A stretch of DNA of 23,541 nt from CAZJOD01 sp964547525 (lineage in GTDB: Bacteria; Bacillota; Clostridia; JAAYHZ01): assembly GCA_964547525.1 (NCBI GenBank), contig CAZJOD010000045.1, positions 1 to 23,541 on the forward strand, in the 5' to 3' direction. The translations under genes were made by a program, and so were the position numbers. Each line of letters begins with the position of its first letter. Position 1 is the stretch's first letter. Below are positions 1 to 7,276 of the stretch, piece after piece. Under the pieces are notes generated by a model that did no database searches, had not been told where the DNA came from, and worked only from the letters and a program-made list of their open reading frames with translations.

Positions 1-165
1 TCCGCCATCATTTTAGGTCAAAAAAGATGTCATGCGGTCAAAGCCGTCATGGCATCAGCATTTTTCGGGGGGAGAGGAATACCAAATATCATTAAAGGAA
101 AAGAAAATCAAGGCTCCTGTTTGTCCTTCGATGGGTACGGTGTGACAGAGGGAAGGGGTTATTGA
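1..165 (+). other. Open reading stretch cut by window edge, unrecognised
   Basis: Frame 1 is open from the first base for 54 codons and stops at a TGA at 163-165. The encoded stretch is rich in Gly, Ala and Lys (for example ASAFFGGRGIPNI). It could be the 3' end of a gene that starts outside the window, or chance: an open run of this length is not rare enough to be convincing. The stop lies about ten bases inside repeat copy 1, so the repeat may supply it. I do not recognise a family. Confidence 0.2.
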
Positions 166-297
166 CACGCTATCCTCTCCGCATTGTCATCCTCTTATTC
201 AATCTCACAATCTTCCTAATGGATAAAGCACATGTTGCGAAACAGTCCGGATGCGCCAGAGGGCTGTACGTGTCACTTATCCCGTCCCTTTGACACA
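155..297. repeat. Dispersed repeat, copy 1 (about 143 bp)
   Basis: This block matches 2610-2734. The first about 80 bases (GGGGTWATTGACACGCT through AAAGCACATGT) are nearly identical, then comes a less conserved part in which this copy is about 17 bases longer, then both end in CGTCCCTTTGACACA. TGACAC at 163-168 is mirrored by GTGTCA at 270-275, and GTGTC (270-274) by GACAC (292-296), so the copy is bounded by short inverted repeats. This resembles REP-like or miniature inverted-repeat elements common in Firmicutes, but no transposase is nearby and I cannot name the family. Confidence 0.75.
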
Positions 298-490
298 TTC
301 GTCACTTTGACACATTTTATTATATGCCCTTATTACACTACATTAATGTTATGAAATCTATCTAAAATCAAGGCTTTTAAGCCTATTCAGCGGCCTCTAT
401 TTTAAATCTCCTGTTTTCCATTTCGTGGCCCTTCATTACTTTGATTCTCGTTTTTTCTTTGCGGCTGCACCGAGAAGTTAACATATTTCA
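298..490. other. Intergenic stretch downstream of the marR operon
   Basis: No clear gene. The small hairpin AGGCTT-TT-AAGCCT at 371-384 is followed on the minus strand by TTGATTTT and could weakly terminate the marR operon. On the minus strand a 33-codon frame (484 down to 383, ATG start, TAG stop) begins six bases after the last operon gene. Its product is very basic (Arg- and Lys-rich) and lacks a convincing ribosome binding site, so I do not call it a gene. It reads like the tail of something coding, but I cannot identify it. Confidence 0.3.
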
Positions 491-673
491 TCATTTCATT
501 TTATAAAATCTGTATCCTAAGACAATCCCGACAATAACAAGACAAATAGCTGCCATATTTATATATAGAAAATTTATATGATATTCGTTGGGACTATAAC
601 TACCTGCCATTGCACACTGAAAAGCAAAAACAATTATTCCGAATACCGCTCGGTTGAATTTTAATGTTTTCAA
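491..673 (-). CDS. Small two-helix membrane protein, unknown function
   Basis: A 60-residue protein with two predicted transmembrane segments (about residues 9-23 and 36-56) and a basic C-terminal tail (YRFYKMK). I do not recognise the family. The start is a TTG at 673, supported by AAGAGG nine bases upstream. The stop codon of the preceding membrane protein ends two bases before this start, so translation is probably coupled. It is the last gene of a three-gene unit marR, large membrane protein, small membrane protein. Location beside a larger membrane protein suggests a partner or accessory subunit, which is inference only. Because it is short it could be missed by gene finders, but spacing and hydrophobic pattern support it as real. 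Confidence 0.6.
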   Translation of the reverse strand: MKTLKFNRAVFGIIVFAFQCAMAGSYSPNEYHINFLYINMAAICLVIVGIVLGYRFYKMK

Positions 674-674
674 A

Positions 675-1541
675 TTAAAATACCTCTTTGAATAATTCTA
701 TGTTTTCCTTGGATTCTGTTTTTCTTATAAACTTGCCGCTGGGTATAATCGTCAAATATGAAGAAATCGTTACCAGGGTTGTATCGATTATGGTCCGCAG
801 GTAGACATCGGTGATATAACCGGAAAATACTAAGGGCATAAAAACAAGGAATACCACCCAATTTAAACCAAAAATTAGGAACCCGAATTTCACTGCTCTG
901 TGTTTCAAAGACTGCCCACTTCTATTGCTGCCAAGAAGAACAAACGCTATGCCGATAGATATTCCCATCAGCAATGTCCACATAAATGTTCCTAAAGGCC
1001 TGGTTTGGGTTCCGGATTGTATTACTCCCGAAAAATATGCGATATATCTACCTGCTAAGAATATCCCTGTAAAAATCGATACTGCTTTAATTTTTTGTTT
1101 GAGAATAAATATTACTGAGTGGTTGCTCTCAACTTTTTCAGTTTGCAGCAAGCTTAATAAAACACTCAAGACAAAAACAGGTATCGCATCACTAAGACCA
1201 ACAACAAATTCGTTAATGATCGGATTGCCAAACAGAGACACTCCCTCAAGCATTGCAAACAACCAAAGAAGTGCTATTGCTGTTCCGTAACGCAAGCCTT
1301 TCTTCACGCCTTCTCCGGGTATCTCATTCCTGATGTTCAAATAAACAAACGCAACACCTGAAAATGCGAATAAAGCCCAAAGAGAAGCAGTGATTTCTGT
1401 CCCAAGAATACTCGCTACTAAGCTAAAGTTTACATCCTCAGGGATAGTGCTGTATGAAGTCGTAACAATATGTAGAATAATATCTAATAATACGCAGGCC
1501 AATATTATCGCAACAATTTTTATTTTTCGACCTATTTTCAT
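675..1541 (-). CDS. Polytopic membrane protein, unknown function, MarR-linked
   Basis: A 288-residue protein with about eight hydrophobic segments (roughly residues 8-25, 42-66, 84-104, 115-133, 150-170, 181-202, 217-239, 247-266) and short loops. I see no transporter signature, ATP-binding motif or catalytic motif. The ATG at 1541 is preferred over a GTG three codons upstream because AAGGAG sits eight bases before the ATG and overlaps the GTG. It follows marR by 28 bases and is followed after one base by a 60-residue membrane protein. By analogy with MarR-controlled operons it may be an exporter or an envelope-stress protein, but nothing in the sequence proves transport. Confidence 0.75.
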   Translation of the reverse strand: MKIGRKIKIVAIILACVLLDIILHIVTTSYSTIPEDVNFSLVASILGTEITASLWALFAFSGVAFVYLNIRNEIPGEGVKKGLRYGTAIALLWLFAMLEGVSLFGNPIINEFVVGLSDAIPVFVLSVLLSLLQTEKVESNHSVIFILKQKIKAVSIFTGIFLAGRYIAYFSGVIQSGTQTRPLGTFMWTLLMGISIGIAFVLLGSNRSGQSLKHRAVKFGFLIFGLNWVVFLVFMPLVFSGYITDVYLRTIIDTTLVTISSYLTIIPSGKFIRKTESKENIELFKEVF

Positions 1542-1569
1542 GTGTCTCACTCCTTTTAATTATTAATTA

Positions 1570-2058
1570 TTAAGTATTCTCATCATTATCGGTAATCGCA
1601 CTTTCAATTTCAGCCAAATTCGAAAGCATTTTCTCAAGTAAATGTCTTGTTCTTGCGATATCATTCGCATCCATCTCTTTTAGCATTCTTTCTCTAAATA
1701 TTGTTCCTTTCGGATCTGTACGTTTCCAGAAATCATAGCTCTGCTCTGTCATTCTCAATCTTGTGACTCTTGCATCTTTCTTGTCTTTTTCTAACGTCAG
1801 CAATCCCTTTTCTTGAAGTCTAATAGCTACTTGTTTGACGTTCTGGTGAGAACTTCCCATCACAATGGCAACCTCTTTTAGAGTTGGGGGAGAAACGAAA
1901 AGGCTGTTGATCGTTTCGGACAAAAACCATTGTTTAGTTGTCACATCAAATTCCTTGAACTCTCTTTCAAGAAGGGTATTCATCTTATTAGAAATGATCA
2001 GTAAAAGTCCAATAATCATCGCTTCATCAGGAATTTTATTCGTTTTGTCTACATCCAT
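1570..2058 (-). CDS. MarR-family winged-helix transcriptional regulator
   Basis: A 162-residue protein of the usual MarR length. The winged helix-turn-helix lies at about residues 56-105: a recognition region with SSHQNVKQVAIRLQEKGLL, then a wing with the family pattern Asp-x-Arg-x-x-Arg (KDARVTRLRMT). Flanking helices (about 10-50 and 118-158) would form the dimer interface. MarR proteins usually repress their own operon and release DNA when they bind a small ligand or are oxidised. This one has a single Cys-poor sequence, so ligand binding is more likely than thiol sensing. The ATG at 2058 has a weak GGCGGTG site. It heads an operon with two membrane proteins, and two palindromes over its promoter (2101-2134) are the probable operators. 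Confidence 0.9.
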   Translation of the reverse strand: MDVDKTNKIPDEAMIIGLLLIISNKMNTLLEREFKEFDVTTKQWFLSETINSLFVSPPTLKEVAIVMGSSHQNVKQVAIRLQEKGLLTLEKDKKDARVTRLRMTEQSYDFWKRTDPKGTIFRERMLKEMDANDIARTRHLLEKMLSNLAEIESAITDNDENT

Positions 2059-2100
2059 AATTACACCGCCACTATTAAATTTGATAATGCACTATAAATA

Positions 2101-2134
2101 GGTAATACATTACCCATATAGATAATACATTATC
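2101..2134 (-). promoter_or_regulatory. Paired palindromes, probable MarR operator
   Basis: GGTAATACATTACC at 2101-2114 and GATAATACATTATC at 2121-2134 are each two perfect 6-bp arms around AC. They differ at one symmetrical position per arm and start exactly 20 bp apart, two helical turns, so two dimers could bind the same face. The second overlaps the -10 box and the first lies near the expected transcription start, which fits autorepression. Confidence 0.7.
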
Positions 2135-2150
2135 TTTTGGGCTTTGTCAA
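2122..2150 (-). promoter_or_regulatory. Sigma-A-type promoter of the marR operon
   Basis: On the minus strand TTGACA (2150-2145), a 17-base spacer and TATTAT (2127-2122) form a near-consensus vegetative promoter. Transcription would start about 2115 and leave a leader of about 55 bases before marR. Confidence 0.75.
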
Positions 2151-2183
2151 TACTTTTTAAAAAATTTCTATATGTATAACTAA

Positions 2184-2297
2184 ACAAAATCGGTCCGCCA
2201 TTTCTCCAGAAACACTGTGGATAACCTTACTGCAATACGCAAGTTAAAGAAAAAGAATGTCGAGGTGTGCAGCAAGTACAACAATAACATAGAGTAG
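2184..2297 (+). pseudogene. Fragment of a serine site-specific recombinase
   Basis: The frame starting at 2184 reads TKSVRHFSRNTVDNLTAIR and continues KLKKKNVEV, then ends at a TAG at 2295-2297. This closely resembles the conserved stretch of large serine recombinases of Clostridia (T-K-S-I-S-R-F-A-R-N-T, then L-x-x-I-R-K-L-K-E-K-G-V-E-V) that follows the catalytic-domain core. Only about 38 codons remain, with no start codon, no catalytic Ser region and no DNA-binding region, and a stop just upstream at 2181-2183. It is a relic of an integrated element. The match is from memory of the family and needs a database search. Confidence 0.6.
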
Positions 2298-2350
2298 ATG
2301 GCTGTACAGAAATTCATTGCTATAATATAGAACATAAAGCACCTTCATAA

Positions 2351-2575
2351 ACCACCTTCCTACATGCAGGTATCGTCGCTTCCAAGGATTCAGGGAAAAT
2401 ATGGATTGATAATTTTACTGTTAGTCCCGAATATAATGGGAGTAATGTTGGAGATTACATCTTAAGCAAAGCAATAAGTCAGTTATCCAAAGCTTGTCCA
2501 GAAGAGACCATTTGCATTTATTTATTGAACTCCATTCCCTAAATTAGCTCGTTTTTCATCTGAAAGCGGGGATGG
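2351..2575 (+). pseudogene. Frameshifted fragment of a GNAT acetyltransferase
   Basis: The frame from 2351 encodes KIWIDNFTVSPEYNGSNVG followed by DYILSKAISQL, which matches the beta4 strand and acetyl-CoA-binding motif A of GNAT enzymes (V-x-P-x-Y-x-G-x-G-x-G). It stops at 2540-2542. Moving by one base just before that stop (a run of three C) restores NSIPKLARF, the usual asparagine-containing beta5-alpha4 end of the family. So one frameshift is visible, the N-terminal half is absent, and the second G of motif A is replaced by Asn. Beyond the shift the frame runs into repeat copy 2. It is non-functional. Confidence 0.65.
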
Positions 2576-2609
2576 TAATTCTCCAATTTCCGTTTTCACA
2601 CAGCCTGAC

Positions 2610-2734
2610 GGGGTAATTGACACGCTCCCCTCTCCGCATTGTCATCCTCTTATTCAATCTCACAATCTTCCTAATAGATAAAGCACATGTGCGCTACAGT
2701 CCATCTGTGCCACTTACCGCGTCCCTTTGACACA
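2610..2734. repeat. Dispersed repeat, copy 2 (about 125 bp)
   Basis: Second copy of the repeat at 155-297. Bases 2610-2690 align without gaps at a constant offset of 2455, with only a few substitutions. Its right end CGTCCCTTTGACACA overlaps the 3' end of the M28 peptidase gene by about 20 bases and supplies that gene's stop codon and last residues. Its left end abuts the GNAT remnant. Confidence 0.75.
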
Positions 2735-5089
2735 CCAAATTCTATTAATTATAATTGTATCGCCTGATAACGGTGAGGAATATATACCCGGTATTATATC
2801 ATCCGGCATAGGTTCGATTGTTATTTCACCTATATGTGATAATCCCCATAGCCTTTTTAAGAAAATAAGGTCGCAATGTACCCCCGGGTTTAATTTAACG
2901 ACTATTTCAAAAGGATAATCAGGAGGGCCCCAAAGGCTGAAAATACGGTTGAATTCATCATGATTATTACAGTCGTTATACCAAGTTACTCCGCTTATTT
3001 CTACAGAAATTATATCTGAATGCTTTTGGGAAAGTACGTCGACTCTATCGGCTTTTCCTTGTGTGTCGATACAAATGTGTATTGTTCTAACACTATCATA
3101 AATGCTGTCGTTAATAATTTCAGTCTTAATCGGTAGTATATTTATAGGTGGTGCGTCTGCAATATAGAACTTCGTTTTATTTGAAATCCCCGGAATTACT
3201 GAATCTATGGAGATCTTTTCAATATCTTTTTCAAAAAATTGCGAAGACCATCTGTCCAAAGACGCATTGTTTGCTGAATAACCTCCTCCCCAATACGCTT
3301 TTTTAGCATCTGAATCCATAATATAAAACAAAGAGCTCTGTTGAGGATGTTTCTCATCAAATCCTAAATTTAATACTATACTGATAGATATGATTACAAT
3401 CAGACAAGTCGTAAGCGGTACCCACCATTTCAAAGGACGCATAATAATATATATATGAAGCAGAAGGAATCCGCAAAGCATAACTATAAATCCTGTCATT
3501 AAAAATGCATCACCGGTGTCCGAAGCAATAAAACCGATAACTACCGGTGGAACAAAAAGTTGAAGTGTTATGATGCCGGTAATGGCAAGTACCGGCAATT
3601 GCATAAATGAGAAAGTTGTTATATCTTCAGATGAACGTAACATGCAAAAACCTGTAGAAAGCAGATTAACAAGGAAAGGTATGACTAAAAGGTACCCGGC
3701 TAACGGCTTAAAAATAGACATAGCTATTGTTATTAGGAGTAAAACTCCAAGCATCCCGATATGTAAACTGAAAATATTAGTTTTCTTTATTCTAAGAAAC
3801 AGATTAAGTATCACAGTTGTAATACAAAGAGCTATCCCTATAAAAGCAATCCAAAAATATTGTTCATGATATGCGTGCCCCAAAAATGTATTAGTATAAA
3901 CAGGATTTAATGCTGATATGGTACTCCATATGCCTGTTACCGCCAAAACGGATAGGATAAATGAAGCTGTAAATTCGGTAATACCATAAACTATACCTGA
4001 TATTGTAAGTATTCTCTTTCTCAATCCCAGCCAAATTACTCCCGCAAACAACAATACAATGATTATTAGTGATGGTACTGTAAAATCCACGGAGTAATAT
4101 GACATCATACCCAAAATAAAATTAAAATACATAACATCGCCCGCTTTGGATTCATCAAGGTTAATATTACCGAAATGTTTTACAAATGACAGAGTTGCTG
4201 TTCCCATACTCTGCAGCGCTTTCAAATCTATATTATTAACATTATCTAAAGGGCTGTGAATTCGCCGGTCTGCAGCGAGGCTAATATTTACAGTATTATA
4301 ACCTGCTTTGGAAAAAGCGTTAAAATCGGATACCGCTCCGCTGAAAGAATGTACAGCCCCGTTTCCGGGTAAATTTATACCTGATCTTACCAGCTCCTTG
4401 ATCAACCATTTGTTATTCGGACTTGTCTCCATTAGAATAACCGGCCCGGAAAGTCCTCCGGCGTCCAGGCTGAGTACAGCTTTAACATCCTTTGCAAAGG
4501 GATGCTCGGAAATGAAAGCTATAGCTCCTTGTAGATAAGATTCCTCGGGGTTTGTAAAAAGAAATATCACGTCATTTTTAAGAGGTTCACTTTCTACCAG
4601 AGCACGTGCAGTTTCCAAAATAGTTGCAACACCTATCCCATCGTCAACCGCTCCATTGCTTTGCCATACACTGTCGTAATGAGCGTCCAATAACACAGCG
4701 TTTGTACCATCAGTCCCATTTAACCTGGCAATAATATTTTTACACCATGCAAAATCATTGTTGTTATTGCTTAACGAGAATTGAATTTCCGGATTTAATC
4801 CCAAAGCGGCAAGTTCATCATATATAAATTTGGCAACATCATTTATAGCATCTGAACCGGTGGGATGAGGTTGTTTTGCAATAGTCTTCTCATAAACCAT
4901 AGCTCTTACAGCCGAGAACTCAGAAGGTGTGATATTTTTAGAAACTGCCGGCATTGATAATGTATAAAATACTAGCAGTAAAATTGTGCCGGTGATCACT
5001 GTCAACATAATCAATGCCGATATTAAAGTATTTTGTAATATACATCTTGTTGTGCCTTTTCCGTTATTAATCTTCATATTTTCTATCAT
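2714..5089 (-). CDS. Membrane-anchored M28-family zinc aminopeptidase
   Basis: A 791-residue protein. One transmembrane helix (about 20-44) precedes an extracytoplasmic M28 peptidase domain (about 55-315). The expected ligands of two zinc ions are visible: His137 in DAHYDS, Asp149 in AVDDGIG, Glu182-Glu183 in NPEES (base and ligand), Asp209 in SLDAGG and His278 in RIHSPLDN. A block of about eight or nine helices follows (about 320-600), then a soluble C-terminal domain (about 605-791). This order resembles yeast vacuolar membrane protease Pff1 and bacterial relatives. It probably trims peptides outside the membrane. It follows tmrB-like by 81 bases. The start is uncertain: Met1 or Met5. The last six or seven residues (CVKGTR) are encoded by a dispersed repeat, so the natural C terminus may have been replaced. 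Confidence 0.88.
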   Translation of the reverse strand: MIENMKINNGKGTTRCILQNTLISALIMLTVITGTILLLVFYTLSMPAVSKNITPSEFSAVRAMVYEKTIAKQPHPTGSDAINDVAKFIYDELAALGLNPEIQFSLSNNNNDFAWCKNIIARLNGTDGTNAVLLDAHYDSVWQSNGAVDDGIGVATILETARALVESEPLKNDVIFLFTNPEESYLQGAIAFISEHPFAKDVKAVLSLDAGGLSGPVILMETSPNNKWLIKELVRSGINLPGNGAVHSFSGAVSDFNAFSKAGYNTVNISLAADRRIHSPLDNVNNIDLKALQSMGTATLSFVKHFGNINLDESKAGDVMYFNFILGMMSYYSVDFTVPSLIIIVLLFAGVIWLGLRKRILTISGIVYGITEFTASFILSVLAVTGIWSTISALNPVYTNTFLGHAYHEQYFWIAFIGIALCITTVILNLFLRIKKTNIFSLHIGMLGVLLLITIAMSIFKPLAGYLLVIPFLVNLLSTGFCMLRSSEDITTFSFMQLPVLAITGIITLQLFVPPVVIGFIASDTGDAFLMTGFIVMLCGFLLLHIYIIMRPLKWWVPLTTCLIVIISISIVLNLGFDEKHPQQSSLFYIMDSDAKKAYWGGGYSANNASLDRWSSQFFEKDIEKISIDSVIPGISNKTKFYIADAPPINILPIKTEIINDSIYDSVRTIHICIDTQGKADRVDVLSQKHSDIISVEISGVTWYNDCNNHDEFNRIFSLWGPPDYPFEIVVKLNPGVHCDLIFLKRLWGLSHIGEITIEPMPDDIIPGIYSSPLSGDTIIINRIWCVKGTR

Positions 5090-5170
5090 CTCTCATACCC
5101 TTGCCAATAAACAGTTTAACAGGATGATCTTGATCAACCGTTACAACGTAATATCGTGTTTATTAATAAA

Positions 5171-5758
5171 TTATCTTATATGTTTAATCAATATCATCGA
5201 TCTGTCGATTAATTTCTTTAGCCGGTTTCTTTTATCACTTACTAATGTTAAACCGGTTCTATGAGCAATTTCATTTACAATACTATCAATACTTCTGTTA
5301 TCAGTTGCTATTTTTTCTTCGGTAATATTATGATCAAAAGCGTGAATACAAAAATCTATTTGAGATTTAGCCCAAGTTTCACCCATACTAAACCGTTTGT
5401 TTAATCGTTTTAGTATTGTATCTTTATTTGCATATAAAATATAGTGTTTTAATACCACACCATTATTAATAAGTTGTTGTATTATTTCATTATAATAATC
5501 GGTGTTTATAATAGTCATAGGTACAATAATAGTTCCGTTATATTCACAATAAATTTTTTTCAGCATCTCATAATTGAAATTTCGCCATTGTTCATAGTCC
5601 TGAAAATTTGGTTTGAATAATTTCACCGGTAGATTTTTTCTTATAAAAAATCCGATATTCTCCGGATCATATACAAAAGAGTTGGGAATTCTTCTGTTCA
5701 ATTCAAACGCACATGTTGTTTTCCCCGAACCGAACGCACCGTTCAACCAAATAATCAT
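5171..5758 (-). CDS. tmrB: TmrB-like P-loop ATP-binding protein
   Basis: A 195-residue protein with an N-terminal Walker A motif (GAFGSGKTT, residues 7-15) and the sequence VYDPENIGF at about 29-37. Start, length and several later blocks (IVPMTI, LKRLNKR, ATDNRSI, the C-terminal LIKHIR) match my memory of Bacillus subtilis TmrB, a 197-residue ATP-binding protein that confers tunicamycin resistance when overproduced, apparently by binding the drug at the membrane. A role in nucleoside-antibiotic tolerance is therefore possible but unproven; many TmrB homologues have no known substrate. The ATG has GAGGAG nine bases upstream. It is the first gene of a likely two-gene unit with the M28 peptidase and is divergent from an alpha/beta hydrolase. 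Confidence 0.85.
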   Translation of the reverse strand: MIIWLNGAFGSGKTTCAFELNRRIPNSFVYDPENIGFFIRKNLPVKLFKPNFQDYEQWRNFNYEMLKKIYCEYNGTIIVPMTIINTDYYNEIIQQLINNGVVLKHYILYANKDTILKRLNKRFSMGETWAKSQIDFCIHAFDHNITEEKIATDNRSIDSIVNEIAHRTGLTLVSDKRNRLKKLIDRSMILIKHIR

Positions 5759-5804
5759 ATGAATTTTCTCCTCTTATTCCATGTAATTAACAGGATGTAT
5801 TACA

Positions 5805-5813
5805 ATTATATCA
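5805..5813 (-). promoter_or_regulatory. Extended -10 promoter for tmrB-like gene
   Basis: On the minus strand TGATATAAT is an ideal extended -10 element (TG-N-TATAAT). The -35 region at the right distance is poor, as is common for extended -10 promoters. The leader to the start codon at 5758 would be about 40 bases. Confidence 0.45.
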
Positions 5814-5977
5814 AAAAAACCGGCTTCTTGATTCACAACGGTAAAATATGATATTCTTATAATCACAACTAATAAACGTGATATTTTTCCGGTTTATAGC
5901 CGGTAGCATGTTTAAACACTTAGGCAAGTGACAAATAAAACCCGCGGCTACATCGAACGTCCTTGGGCCGGCGTACA

Positions 5978-6006
5978 TTGTTAAAATCAAGTTTAAAATG
6001 TATGCT
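5978..6006 (+). promoter_or_regulatory. Possible promoter of the alpha/beta hydrolase
   Basis: TTGTTA (5978-5983), a 17-base spacer and TATGCT (6001-6006) lie 32 bases before the start codon. Both boxes deviate from consensus. The rest of the divergent gap 5759-5977 holds only small palindromes (CCGG-tttatag-CCGG, CACTT-aggc-AAGTG). Confidence 0.4.
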
Positions 6007-6038
6007 ATTATAAAAATAAATGCATTAACGGAGATAAA

Positions 6039-7112
6039 ATGAAAAGAGAAAAGAAAAAATTATCAGTACGGAAAATACTCTTTAGAATTACCGGGTTCAT
6101 ACTTATTTTTTCAATTATATCTATGATTTTTGTAAAAATAATATATGACAGGCAATTTCCCAGGTTTGAGAGATATGATGAAACTGTAACGGCATATTTG
6201 AGATATTCGGATTTAGAGCCTTCATATCCAAGACGGTTAGTTACATTTAAGTCGGGTAATAACATGCTGCAAGGTTATGTTTACGGACATGAAAATGACA
6301 AAGGTCTTGTTGTTATCTCTCATGGACTCGGCGGAGGTGCAGACAGTTATCTGCCCCAAATTTCATATTTTGTCGACCGTGGCTGGCTTGTTTTTGCTTA
6401 TGATGTTACCGGTAGTTTCGGTAGCGAAGGAAAGTCTACAAAGGGTTTTCCACAGTCTTTGATTGATTTGGACGCAGCGCTTACATACATTAAAACACAG
6501 TCTGAATTCAGCAAACTGCCTGTACTCTTGTTCGGACATAGTTGGGGCGGTTATGCAACAGGTAATATCTTGCATTTTGGCCACGATATCAAGGGCATTG
6601 TCTCCATTGCAGGACCGAACAGCGCTATGGAAATGATAATCGAGCAAGCAAAATATATGATGGGTGTTTTTGCCTACTTGCAGTATCCGTATTTATGGTT
6701 ATATCAAACAATACTGTTCGGTAAGACTGCGTCTGTCAATGCAGTTGATGCAATTAATCGATTTGACGTACCTTTTATGATTATTCACGGAACCGGTGAT
6801 GAATCAGTTTCTTATGAGGGTAGTTCCATAATATCAAAATATGAATTTTTTATAAACCCCAATGTACGCACAATTACAATTACAGAACCCGGGCGCAACG
6901 GACATAATAGTATTTTTAGATCAAATGATGCAATCTCATACATTGATGTTATAAACAAGGAATACCGTGAACTCTACGATTCTTACCAAGGAAATATACC
7001 ATATGATGTTAACCGGGATTTTTATTTTAAGATAAACAGATTTTTAGCGCAAGATTTAGACAAAAGCTTAATGGATGAAATTCATAATTTTTTTATTGAA
7101 TGTTTACAGTAG
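6039..7112 (+). CDS. Membrane-anchored alpha/beta hydrolase (serine hydrolase)
   Basis: A 357-residue protein with a basic N terminus and one transmembrane helix (about 13-36), so the catalytic domain probably faces outward. The alpha/beta-hydrolase fold is shown by the oxyanion region SHGLGGG (about 94-100), the nucleophile elbow GHSWGG with Ser168, the acid Asp254 in HGTGDESV and the base His289 in NGHNS, all in canonical order. Such proteins are annotated as monoacylglycerol-lipase-like or S9-type hydrolases; substrate cannot be told from sequence. The ATG follows GGAGATAAA closely. It is a single-gene unit, divergent from tmrB-like and ending at a strong two-way terminator shared with the LytTR gene. 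Confidence 0.88.
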   Translation: MKREKKKLSVRKILFRITGFILIFSIISMIFVKIIYDRQFPRFERYDETVTAYLRYSDLEPSYPRRLVTFKSGNNMLQGYVYGHENDKGLVVISHGLGGGADSYLPQISYFVDRGWLVFAYDVTGSFGSEGKSTKGFPQSLIDLDAALTYIKTQSEFSKLPVLLFGHSWGGYATGNILHFGHDIKGIVSIAGPNSAMEMIIEQAKYMMGVFAYLQYPYLWLYQTILFGKTASVNAVDAINRFDVPFMIIHGTGDESVSYEGSSIISKYEFFINPNVRTITITEPGRNGHNSIFRSNDAISYIDVINKEYRELYDSYQGNIPYDVNRDFYFKINRFLAQDLDKSLMDEIHNFFIECLQ

Positions 7113-7148
7113 CATAATCCGGTAAAATTTAACGATAATTTATAAAAA

Positions 7149-7187
7149 ACGGGAAGGCAACAATGCCTTAAAGGATCACCTTCCCGT
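7149..7187. terminator. Bidirectional intrinsic terminator
   Basis: ACGGGAAGG (7149-7157) pairs perfectly with CCTTCCCGT (7179-7187). A T-rich run (TGTTTTT) follows on the plus strand and TTTTTTA on the minus strand. It separates the convergent hydrolase and LytTR genes. An inner alternative stem AAGGCA/TGCCTT is also possible. Confidence 0.8.
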
Positions 7188-7276
7188 ATCTGTTTTTATG
7201 CCTGTAAATTCAACAGAAAATATTATATTTAATATAGAAACTGAACCGGTTGTCCGGCTTTACTAAACATCACTTA

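Noticed and set aside
925..1290. Plus-strand open frame opposite the large membrane protein
   Set aside because: No ribosome site and it lies antisense to a gene with coherent hydrophobic segments and a good start.
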